The translations under genes were made by a program, and so were the position numbers. From positions 1 through 27,154 of the forward strand of contig QFQW01000048.1 in assembly GCA_003248755.1 (NCBI GenBank): a stretch of DNA of 27,154 bases, read 5' to 3'. This DNA comes from Chryseobacterium sp. (GTDB lineage Bacteria; Bacteroidota; Bacteroidia; Flavobacteriales; Weeksellaceae). Positions 17,480 through 23,155 of this stretch are shown piece by piece. The notes beneath the pieces are model-generated. The model did not search any database, was not told the DNA's origin, and saw only the letters and a program-made list of their open reading frames with translations. Numbering within the stretch: the first letter of the stretch is position 1; each line of letters starts with the position of its first letter.

Positions 17480-17524
17480 AAACAAAAAATCCGTAAAATG
17501 TTTTAAATCAACATAATACGGATT
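17480..17524 (-). terminator. Orphaned terminator of the tRNA-Met gene
   Basis: AATCCGTA (17488-17495) and TACGGATT (17517-17524) pair in an 8-bp stem. Reading leftward the stem is followed by TTTTTGTTTTTTT. It begins 8 bp beyond the tRNA 3' end, so it is the natural terminator of the tRNA gene. Integration has left it with the tRNA fragment instead of the reconstituted tRNA. Confidence 0.65.
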
Positions 17525-17532
17525 GTTATTAG

Positions 17533-17579
17533 TAGCGAAGACGGGAATTGAACCCGTGACCTCAGGGTTATGAACCCTT
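17533..17579 (-). tRNA. 3' fragment of tRNA-Met (anticodon CAT), left attachment site of the island
   Basis: Read on the minus strand this is the 3' part of a tRNA: anticodon stem-loop with T-T-CAT-A-A in the loop (stem GGG/CCC), variable loop, T stem ACGGG/CCCGT around TTCAATT, the acceptor 3' strand CTTCGCT and discriminator A at 17533. No CCA is encoded. Everything 5' of the anticodon stem is missing: beyond 17579 the sequence is AT-rich with no D arm or 5' acceptor strand (AGCGAAG expected). An integrase gene begins 157 bp away and points away from the fragment. This is the left-behind attachment half made when an element integrates into a tRNA 3' end; the intact tRNA should be at the other end. 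CAT could also be initiator tRNA or tRNA-Ile(k2C). Confidence 0.8.
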
Positions 17580-17679
17580 ATTTTTTGATTTAATATGTTT
17601 CAATATGTATTAATATCAATTGAAATACAGGTATTTATAAAAAGTTGTTTTTACAATAAATCATAAAAAAACACATTTT

Positions 17680-17698
17680 GTTGTACCTATGTTGTACC
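17680..17698 (+). repeat. Direct repeat GTTGTACC, 11-bp period, upstream of the first integrase
   Basis: GTTGTACC occurs at 17680-17687 and 17691-17698, exactly one DNA turn apart. It lies between the attachment site and the integrase start. Such phased repeats are typical of integrase arm sites or of an operator for a directionality factor. Which one applies here is inference. Confidence 0.4.
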
Positions 17699-17707
17699 AA
17701 TATTTTA

Positions 17708-17715
17708 TATCTTTG
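17708..17715 (+). promoter_or_regulatory. Promoter -7 box of the first integrase
   Basis: TATCTTTG fits TAnnTTTG and ends 20 bp before the ATG at 17736. The nearest TTG triplets, both inside the GTTGTACC repeats, are 24 bp and 13 bp upstream, so the -33 element is not ideal. Binding of a protein to the repeats would cover this promoter. Confidence 0.4.
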
Positions 17716-17735
17716 TTACAATAAAATTCAAAAAT

Positions 17736-19007
17736 ATGGCGACTGTAAAAATCGTCCTTCGCAAGAAAATCAATAAGGATGGCACTTACCCACTTGCACT
17801 CCGCATCACAAAAGACAGAAAATCTTCATTTATACACCTCGGTTATAGCGTTAGAATTGAGGACTGGATCGAAGATGAACAACGCGTAAAATCATCGCAT
17901 CCAAATTCCACTCGGCTTAATCATTTTCTTATCAAGAAAAGAGCCGACGCCAGCGATACCTCTTTGGAAGTCGAAACGCAAAAGCGGGATGTCTCCACAA
18001 AAGCGATCAAGCAGAAAATAAAGCCAGCAGGCGGATCGACCTTCTTTGCACAGGCTGACATTTATTTAAGCAATCTTGAAAAAACGGGCAATTTTAATTC
18101 TTTTATTGCCGAGCGGTCGCGCGTGAAAATATTCCAGCTTTTTATAAGCGGCCGGGATATTACGAGAACCAAGCCCACAGGAAAAAAAGACGTCAAAGAA
18201 ACAGGTCTTAGCGACATTGTTTTTTCTGACATTACACAAGGCTTGTTGACGAGATTCGGGGTTGAGTTGAAAGCCAAGCGCAAATCAGGCGACCGCACGA
18301 TTGCAAATTACTTGATGATGATACGTTCTGTGTTCAGCTTTGCGATTAAGAACGGCGTAACGGAGGAAAAATATTATCCTTTCGGCAAAGGCAAAACCTC
18401 GATTGATATTCCCGATAGCACGAAAACAGGCATCAGCCCCGACGAAGTGGCGAAGCTCGAACAGGTTGATTTATCTGTATTTGCCCACGATCACGCAAGA
18501 AACTTGTGGTTGATTTCCTATTATTTTGCAGGGATGCGCGTTTCCGACGTCTTGCGCCTGCGCTGGTCGGATTTCAAGGAAGCAAGGTTGCACTACACGA
18601 TGGGGAAGAACAAGAAAACAGGCTCTTTGAAGTCGCCTGAAAAGGCATTGGTTCTCCTTAATAAATATATAGATATGGAAGACCCGAAGAATGACCTGAT
18701 TTTTCCTGATTTAAGAGTGTTGCCAAACCTGAATGACGAATACGAAGTCAAGCGCAGGATTGCCAATGCGGTCAACCGCTATAATAAAATCCTTAAAAAG
18801 TTCGTCCTGCCAGCCGCCGAAATTGACAGCAATGTCACAATGCACATATCACGGCATACGTTTGCGACACTGGCAGGCGATAAAATCCCGATTCAGATGT
18901 TGCAGAAGCTTTACAGGCATAGCGACATCAAGACGACAATCGGCTATCAGGCTAATTTCATTCATAAGGATGCCGACGAAGCCTTGGAGGCTGTTATTGG
19001 AAATTAA
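17736..19007 (+). CDS. Tyrosine recombinase/integrase, Bacteroidota (CTnDOT-like) type
   Basis: This site-specific recombinase very likely put the island into the adjacent tRNA-Met gene. The 423-residue protein has an N-terminal arm-binding domain (about 1-95, start M-A-T-V-K-I-V-L-R-K), a SAM-like core-binding domain (about 100-215) and a catalytic domain. Catalytic residues are complete: R268 (G-M-R-V-S-D), a lysine near 290-294, H370 and R373 (H-I-S-R-H), H395 and nucleophile Y404 (Y-R-H-S-D-I-K-T-T-I-G-Y). It starts 157 bp from the tRNA fragment and reads away from it, a classic layout. Its DNA is noticeably richer in G and C than the core genes, a sign of different origin. A strong bidirectional terminator follows immediately. 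The nearest relatives should be Bacteroidota element integrases. Confidence 0.92.
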   Translation: MATVKIVLRKKINKDGTYPLALRITKDRKSSFIHLGYSVRIEDWIEDEQRVKSSHPNSTRLNHFLIKKRADASDTSLEVETQKRDVSTKAIKQKIKPAGGSTFFAQADIYLSNLEKTGNFNSFIAERSRVKIFQLFISGRDITRTKPTGKKDVKETGLSDIVFSDITQGLLTRFGVELKAKRKSGDRTIANYLMMIRSVFSFAIKNGVTEEKYYPFGKGKTSIDIPDSTKTGISPDEVAKLEQVDLSVFAHDHARNLWLISYYFAGMRVSDVLRLRWSDFKEARLHYTMGKNKKTGSLKSPEKALVLLNKYIDMEDPKNDLIFPDLRVLPNLNDEYEVKRRIANAVNRYNKILKKFVLPAAEIDSNVTMHISRHTFATLAGDKIPIQMLQKLYRHSDIKTTIGYQANFIHKDADEALEAVIGN

Positions 19008-19008
19008 A

Positions 19009-19040
19009 AAACACCGCAAGAAAATCTTGCGGTGTTTTTC
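19009..19040. terminator. Bidirectional terminator between integrase and radC-like gene
   Basis: AAACACCGCAAGA and TCTTGCGGTGTTT form a perfect 13-bp stem with an AAA loop, followed by T-runs on both strands. It begins right after the integrase stop and lies about 45 bp before the end of the convergent RadC-like gene, so it can end both transcripts. Confidence 0.85.
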
Positions 19041-19082
19041 TATATATAAATTATGTAAGGGCTAAACTTACCTCATCAAAGG

Positions 19083-19586
19083 TTATAGTTTAAATTTAGG
19101 AATGGGCATTGTCTCAACATCACTATAAGAACGGTAACCTTCACAAGAAACAATAAGATGGTCAATAACAGGCAAATCTAACAGTTTCCCAATCTCAACC
19201 AGTTTTTCAGTCAGCTTTCTATCCGGTTCACTGAACCGTAGATTTCCCGTTGGGTGATTGTGTGCTAGAATAAGCCCCGTCGCCCTTGCTTTTAATGCAG
19301 CTGCAAAAACAAGCTTTGCATCTATCACGCAATAATCGATACCACCCGAAGCAATTTCAACAATTCCAAGACAACTGTTTGATTTATCCAAAAGCATAAC
19401 CTTGAATTGCTCTTGCAATTCTATTTTATCATCATCCCATCCAGTCAAAAATAATTCATAGGCATCCAGCGAGTTTGTAACAGTTGGACGGTCTTCTATT
19501 CGCATACGATTTTTATAAGTCAATTTTACTTCCGCCGCTTTCATAAAATGATCTCTAAGTTTTCCCATTCTAGCTTTCCTTTCCAT
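19083..19586 (-). CDS. RadC-like JAB/MPN domain protein
   Basis: This 167-residue protein carries only the JAB (MPN+) metalloprotease-like domain of the RadC family, without the N-terminal helix-hairpin-helix part of full RadC. The JAMM metal site is intact: H109-N-H111-P-T-G-N and, ten residues after H109, S119-E-P-D122, with a candidate glutamate around 57-60. The later D-H-L-I-V segment is typical. Short RadC proteins are frequent on Bacteroidota and proteobacterial mobile elements, often beside anti-restriction or primase genes, but their biochemical role is unsettled; a DNA-repair function is not supported. The first 17 bp overlap the end of the primase-like gene, so the two are translationally linked. 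ATG at 19584-19586 is the likely start, M7 an alternative. Confidence 0.88.
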   Translation of the reverse strand: MERKARMGKLRDHFMKAAEVKLTYKNRMRIEDRPTVTNSLDAYELFLTGWDDDKIELQEQFKVMLLDKSNSCLGIVEIASGGIDYCVIDAKLVFAAALKARATGLILAHNHPTGNLRFSEPDRKLTEKLVEIGKLLDLPVIDHLIVSCEGYRSYSDVETMPIPKFKL

Positions 19587-20484
19587 TGCTTAAGTTATAG
19601 ATATGCCAATCATTGACACTTTGATGCGGTGAATATTTTTTGTTCATAGGTCTGAGTGCCAAATCTCCTTGGCGCAGGCAAAATTCCCGCAAAGACTGCG
19701 TTGCCCGATTTCCGGCAATACTATTCCCAAGCCAGGAATAAAGCTTTTCATACCCATAATTTATGACATAGGGATAAATCTGTGGCAGGCTGGAAATAGA
19801 GTTGAGAATAATAACATCGCCAGAAAGAATGCCAAGGTCTTCCCGAGAAAGAGCGGAAAGGAAATCGATATACCTTTCAAAAACGTGAATATGATTAGGC
19901 AGAAAATCTCTACCTCGAACAAAAGATATATTCTTTGGACTGACAAACCCTGTAATAAAATCGTTCCAAAATTCGTAACCATTGCCAACATTCGCAGCCC
20001 CAATAGCGCAAAAGACACTATTCTTTGAGACATCTTTAATAAGAACCTCTTTCAGATATTTTTTAGCCAAAGAAATATTAATGCCTTTATTTTTTAATGT
20101 CTGAATTAAGGATGGATGAGTCAAATCACTAACGGAGCGCAAAGTGAAATGAGACATGTCTTCATTTATCTGTTCGCCAGATAAATAAAGAACTGATGCC
20201 GGAGAAAGCATCATATTGGAAAGCCATCGTAGAGCATCGATGACAGTTGAACTTTCATCACAACTTTCTAGATATGTGCAGACAAATTCGACCACCGAAC
20301 CCGACGCACCTGTCCCAAGATCTTGCCAACTATTCTTATCAATCTCGACAAGTAAGCTGGCCTTTCTGTCTAGGCGAAAAGGAGAATGATACCAATGATA
20401 AGGCGTTTTGTTTTTTATTGGCTTGCATCCGATTTTTTGCAGGATTTCAGGCAAAGGTATAGCGTTAGCTTGTTCTATGTTCAT
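19570..20484 (-). CDS. Primase-like protein with degenerate Toprim domain
   Basis: The 304-residue protein matches the short Bacteroidota mobile-element primases that join a CHC2-like DNA-binding fold to a Toprim domain. The N-terminus is recognisable (M-N-I-E-Q-A-N-A-I-P; W-Y-H-S-P-F-R-L-D-R-K-A-S at 31-43; W-Q-D-L-G-T-G-A-S-G at 53-62), without the zinc ligands. In the Toprim part V-F-E-R-Y-I-D-F-L-S (201-210) keeps E203, but the expected D-x-D motif (usually L-D-N-D-x-A-G) reads L-G-N-S-I-A-G (252-258). Both catalytic aspartates are gone, so phosphotransfer activity is doubtful. A clear Shine-Dalgarno-like AAAGAGGTG (20498-20490) precedes the ATG, unusual for this phylum. It follows the HTH gene by 50 bp and overlaps the RadC-like gene. 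Confidence 0.78.
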   Translation of the reverse strand: MNIEQANAIPLPEILQKIGCKPIKNKTPYHWYHSPFRLDRKASLLVEIDKNSWQDLGTGASGSVVEFVCTYLESCDESSTVIDALRWLSNMMLSPASVLYLSGEQINEDMSHFTLRSVSDLTHPSLIQTLKNKGINISLAKKYLKEVLIKDVSKNSVFCAIGAANVGNGYEFWNDFITGFVSPKNISFVRGRDFLPNHIHVFERYIDFLSALSREDLGILSGDVIILNSISSLPQIYPYVINYGYEKLYSWLGNSIAGNRATQSLREFCLRQGDLALRPMNKKYSPHQSVNDWHIYNLSNGKES

Positions 20485-20489
20485 AGAAA

Positions 20490-20498
20490 CACCTCTTT
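20490..20498 (-). promoter_or_regulatory. Strong Shine-Dalgarno-like site before the primase-like gene
   Basis: AAAGAGGTG on the minus strand is followed after 5 bp by the ATG at 20484-20482. Bacteroidota genes rarely use such sites, and no comparable site precedes the core genes in this window. It supports this start and hints at a donor with conventional ribosome binding sites. Confidence 0.5.
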
Positions 20499-20534
20499 GA
20501 ATTTATTGATTTAGGAAATTTTTATTCGCTAGGC

Positions 20535-20726
20535 TTACGGCCTAGTTTGTGCCAAAAGAAATGCATCAAGAACGGATTTTCTATAACGCACAGCTTTAGT
20601 GCCAACCCTTATTGGCTTGAGGTCGTAACGCCTCGTACAGTCCCAAACTGCAAGAGTATTAGGATTCTTCAATCCAAGATATCTTGCAGCTTCTTTTCTA
20701 TCTAGAAGAAGATCGGTATTAGGCAT
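20535..20726 (-). CDS. Small HTH protein, AlpA/excisionase-like
   Basis: This 63-residue protein looks like a MerR-type winged-helix DNA-binding domain of the AlpA/excisionase group. The start (L-L-L-D-R-K-E-A-A-R-Y-L-G-L, residues 6-19) is the recognition-helix region, and the C-terminal wing ends in V-R-Y-R-K-S-V-L-D-A-F-L, a family hallmark. Such proteins act as recombination directionality factors or activate the integrase promoter in P4-like elements. It lies between the P4-type integrase and the primase-like gene, a familiar P4-satellite-like order. I prefer ATG at 20724-20726; a TTG one codon upstream is also open. A G-rich AAGGGG nine bases before the ATG may serve for ribosome binding. 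The repeats at 20757-20858 are possible binding sites. Confidence 0.8.
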   Translation of the reverse strand: MPNTDLLLDRKEAARYLGLKNPNTLAVWDCTRRYDLKPIRVGTKAVRYRKSVLDAFLLAQTRP

Positions 20727-20756
20727 CAACAGTTTCCCCTTCGTCCACCCATAGAT

Positions 20757-20803
20757 AACAACCTTGAATGGTTGCTAATAAATTAAATATACCTAAGGTT
20801 GTT
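20757..20803. repeat. Inverted repeat AACAACCTT / AAGGTTGTT
   Basis: A perfect 9-bp inverted repeat (20757-20765 and 20795-20803) with a 29-bp, AT-rich spacer starts about 30 bp upstream of the HTH gene. It shares the core AAGGTT with the direct repeats at 20841-20858. It is a plausible operator or excisionase-binding site. Confidence 0.5.
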
Positions 20804-20840
20804 GGAGAAACGAAAAAAATTTGACTCAATCAAGCATAAT

Positions 20841-20858
20841 TAAAGGTTGGTAAAGGTT
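20841..20858. repeat. Direct repeat TAAAGGTT, 10-bp period
   Basis: TAAAGGTT occurs at 20841-20848 and 20851-20858, one helical turn apart, just after the end of the P4-type integrase gene. Together with AAGGTTGTT at 20795 it makes a small cluster of AAGGTT sites, as expected for cooperative binding of a small HTH protein. Confidence 0.45.
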
Positions 20859-20882
20859 AGTTAGGATAAAAATTTAAGAAAA

Positions 20883-22112
20883 TTACTTCTCAAACTTCTC
20901 TTTTATAATTTTTTCCTGAGCCGCTTTCTCAACTTTGTCGAGATAATCTGCCCACTTTTGCATCATGATATGGCGTTTTTTAATAAACTTTGACCGATCA
21001 TAAGCTGCACCTAATGCCCCTGCTGGCTTATGCGCCAACTGCACTTCGATAATGTCAGGTTCATAGTTCAGTTCTTCCCTGATTGCTGTTCGTGCCAATG
21101 CACGGAAACCGTGTGCAGTCATTCGATCTTTAAAGCCTAGTTTGTGCAATCCCAATCGCACCGTATTATTACTTAGTGCTTTGGCTGGCTTGTGAAGACT
21201 CGGAAATACATATTCCGTATTAAAATGATACGTTTCTTCTTTTTGTTCTTTTAAAATTGCCAATGCCTGTTTTGACAAAGGAACAATGTGATCCTGCCTG
21301 CCTTTCATCCTCGAAGCAGGAATACGCCATTCCTTCTTTTCAAAATCTATTTCAGACCACCTTGCTCCACATATTTCGCTCGGTCGTGCAAAGGTAAGCA
21401 TCGATATTCTGGTAGCCCGAATAGTTCGATGGTAAAGTCTTGGCGCATTTCCATTCAAGGCAAGCAGTAGCTCGGGAATATCTTTAGGTTCTAATGCAGA
21501 AAAATGTTTAGTCTTTTTTGTTCTGAATGCACCGTGCAGATCAGCAGTAGGGTTATAGGTACATTTTCTTCTCTGAATTCCATAGCGGAAAACTTGGCTA
21601 CAAATCTGCCTGACGGATTTTATTAAATAGAGTGCCCCTCGTTTTTCGATTTTAGTGAGTACTTCCAAAAGCTCGGCTGTATCAATTTTAGAAATTGGTC
21701 TTTTACCCAAATCTGGAAAAATATTAAGTTCTAAACGGCGAAGAACTTCCTTTCCGTGTTTGACACTCCAACGGTCGATTTGCTTTCCGTGCCATTCAAT
21801 CGCAACAGACTTAAATGAAGTTTCAGCTTCAAGAATTGCAACACGGCGAGTTTCCTTTCTTTCTTCGCTGGGATCAATATTCTGTCTTAAAAGCTCTCTT
21901 GCCTGTTCTCTACCTTTACGAGCATCAGCCAGACCTGTTTCGTCATAAACTCCCAAAGCTAGCCTTTTTTCTTTTTGGAGAAATCTGTATTTAAACCGCC
22001 AGTATTTTGAGCCGTTTGGCATCACTTCCAAATAAAGACCTTTTCCATCTGATAATTTATACGATTTCTGCTTTGGTTGAGCAGCTTTACACGCTTTATC
22101 TGTTAAATTCAT
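20883..22112 (-). CDS. P4-type tyrosine integrase (DUF4102 arm domain)
   Basis: This is a second, unrelated site-specific recombinase. The 409-residue protein has the N-terminal DUF4102/arm-binding domain of P4-family integrases (L-S-D-G-K-G-L-Y-L-E-V at 20-30, Y-W-R-F-K-Y-R at 37-43, L-G-V-Y at 53-56), a core-binding domain (about 100-195) and a catalytic domain. The catalytic set is complete: R243 (F-A-R-P-S-E-I), K270 region (R-M-K-G-R), H334 and R337 (T-A-H-G-F-R), H361 (L-A-H-K) and Y371 (A-A-Y-D-R). This family is mainly proteobacterial and targets tRNA or ssrA 3' ends; it is uncommon in Bacteroidota. Its start faces the ATGCCCCC repeats to the right, where its attachment region should lie. 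Its own target is not visible. Confidence 0.92.
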   Translation of the reverse strand: MNLTDKACKAAQPKQKSYKLSDGKGLYLEVMPNGSKYWRFKYRFLQKEKRLALGVYDETGLADARKGREQARELLRQNIDPSEERKETRRVAILEAETSFKSVAIEWHGKQIDRWSVKHGKEVLRRLELNIFPDLGKRPISKIDTAELLEVLTKIEKRGALYLIKSVRQICSQVFRYGIQRRKCTYNPTADLHGAFRTKKTKHFSALEPKDIPELLLALNGNAPRLYHRTIRATRISMLTFARPSEICGARWSEIDFEKKEWRIPASRMKGRQDHIVPLSKQALAILKEQKEETYHFNTEYVFPSLHKPAKALSNNTVRLGLHKLGFKDRMTAHGFRALARTAIREELNYEPDIIEVQLAHKPAGALGAAYDRSKFIKKRHIMMQKWADYLDKVEKAAQEKIIKEKFEK

Positions 22113-22115
22113 TTT

Positions 22116-22378
22116 ATGCCCCCATTTTTAGAATTCAATGCCCCCAAATATGCCCTCTTTTTTCGTTACAAGTGACATATTAAGGATAATGATTATAATA
22201 ACAGAAATAGCTCTAAAGCTATATAAAACAATGGTTTTATATATATCATTAAAGAATAATGCATTTAATTATGGGAATAACTGGCGTGCCTGGAGTGAGC
22301 AGAAAATATCAATTAACATACTGAATTTAAAGAATAAAGCAGAGTTCGAAAATAAAATATATCCCCAAATATGCCCCC
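22116..22378. repeat. ATGCCCCC repeats upstream of the P4-type integrase
   Basis: ATGCCCCC occurs at 22116-22123, 22138-22145 and 22371-22378, with a near copy (ATGCCCT) at 22150. A 14-bp direct repeat CCCCAAATATGCCC is present at 22142-22155 and 22363-22376. C-runs are otherwise very rare in this AT-rich DNA. I recall similar GGGGGCAT motifs upstream of other DUF4102 integrases; they probably are arm-type binding sites or part of the attachment region. Confidence 0.5.
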
Positions 22379-22433
22379 ATAAATTTGTAATACAAAGAAA
22401 TAATTATTAAAAATAATTATAGCAGAAAAAACA

Positions 22434-22457
22434 AAAAGAGTCTCAGTGGACTCTTTT
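22434..22457 (-). terminator. Terminator of the leftward defence cassette
   Basis: AAAAGAGTC and GACTCTTTT form a perfect 9-bp stem with a 6-nt loop. Reading leftward it is followed by TTTGTTTTTT. It lies about 120 bp after the stop of the 173-residue gene and is the first terminator downstream of the three-gene cassette. Confidence 0.7.
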
Positions 22458-22574
22458 CTTCATATAAAATTATTTGTTAATCATCCGTATCTACAAATAA
22501 TGGATTGTTAAACTAATCCAGCTTAGAATTTTTGTCCGAATGATAAACTTGAAATAAAACTATTCCTTTTTTCA

Positions 22575-23096
22575 TTAAATGAAAATTTGATGTTCTTGTA
22601 ATTCATTATAAAATAATTTTACTTTTTCAATAATTCCAAAAAACTTTTCAAGTCCATAGGGAGACAGGTTTTTCTCTATTGTAAAATTAGGATCATGCTT
22701 GTTGTAAATATCTTCATCCGCTACATTAGGATTTATAACATATAGAGATTCATCTTCACCTATAATTTCTTTAATTGCACGCAATGAAAAATCTGATAGT
22801 GATGTTGTAGGCTTTACAAAAGTTAATGATGTCAATCGAAACTCATCAAATTTTATTAATTTTCCTTGTTTTTGAGCAATTACAGTATAAATCCTTGAGC
22901 CTCTAGGATTTCTTGAGTCTGGTTTTCCAGTTTTTGCAAATCCAAAAATTTTATCTCCCGTAAAATTGTATTGTGCATCAAAAGGAAATCCTCCAGGAAT
23001 CTGATCTATTAGAGATTTAGTAAGTTTCTTACCATCAACTTTCATTACATTAATTTGAATAGTAGACTGATCTGCAAAAATATTTTTATTGGTCAT
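22575..23096 (-). CDS. Protein of unknown function, third gene of the Gabija-like cassette
   Basis: I do not recognise this 173-residue protein. It is soluble (no signal peptide or membrane helix) and has no cysteine. Most distinctive is the N-terminal half: a strand-like T-I-Q-I-N-V-M-K-V-D-G-K-K-L-T-K (12-27), a glycine/aromatic stretch G-G-F-P-F-D-A-Q-Y-N-F-T-G-D-K-I-F-G-F (35-53) and R-G-S-R-I-Y-T-V-I-A (65-74), suggesting a small beta-rich domain. The C-terminal half is more helical. It lies 59 bp after the UvrD-like helicase in the same direction, and a promoter box at 23108-23115 may drive it separately. It could be an accessory, regulator or inhibitor of the nuclease/helicase pair, or an unrelated neighbour. 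The reading frame looks real: codon composition is even and it fills the gap. Confidence 0.7.
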   Translation of the reverse strand: MTNKNIFADQSTIQINVMKVDGKKLTKSLIDQIPGGFPFDAQYNFTGDKIFGFAKTGKPDSRNPRGSRIYTVIAQKQGKLIKFDEFRLTSLTFVKPTTSLSDFSLRAIKEIIGEDESLYVINPNVADEDIYNKHDPNFTIEKNLSPYGLEKFFGIIEKVKLFYNELQEHQIFI

Positions 23097-23107
23097 ATAA
23101 TTTTTTT

Positions 23108-23115
23108 CAAATTTA
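23108..23115 (-). promoter_or_regulatory. Possible internal promoter of the third cassette gene
   Basis: TAAATTTG on the minus strand fits TAnnTTTG, with a TTTTTG 23 bp upstream as a possible -33 element. It ends 11 bp before the ATG at 23096, so the leader would be only a few bases. It lies in the 59-bp gap after the helicase gene. Confidence 0.45.
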
Positions 23116-23155
23116 CTGATTAGTTAAGATATCCGAACCAAAAACTAATTGATAT

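Larger units (their letters stand above)
17117..17735. other. Non-coding core/island junction region
   Basis: There is no convincing gene. A short frame from the ATG at 17127 would give under 40 residues of low complexity. From left to right the region holds AT-rich DNA with a 7-bp hairpin (TGCTTCA-TGA-TGAAGCA, 17288-17304), the tRNA terminator (17488-17524), the tRNA-Met 3' fragment (17533-17579), and then the island's own integrase leader with a duplicated GTTGTACC and a promoter box. Confidence 0.55.
22113..22574. other. Non-coding attachment/regulatory region of the P4-type integrase
   Basis: This 462-bp stretch has no supported gene. A rightward frame at 22138-22410 begins inside the ATGCCCCC repeats and has no family resemblance. 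The region holds the C-rich repeats, two overlapping hairpins (ATAGCT/AGCTAT at 22207-22222; TATATAAAAC/GTTTTATATA at 22220-22243), a terminator (22434-22457), and a short leftward frame ending in a pattern like the last strand of an outer-membrane protein (22523-22606). The boundary between the integrase module and the defence genes probably falls here. Confidence 0.5.

Noticed and set aside
22138..22410. Rightward 90-codon frame upstream of the P4-type integrase
   Set aside because: It begins inside the C-rich repeats, crosses two hairpins, and its translation resembles no family; better read as attachment/regulatory DNA.
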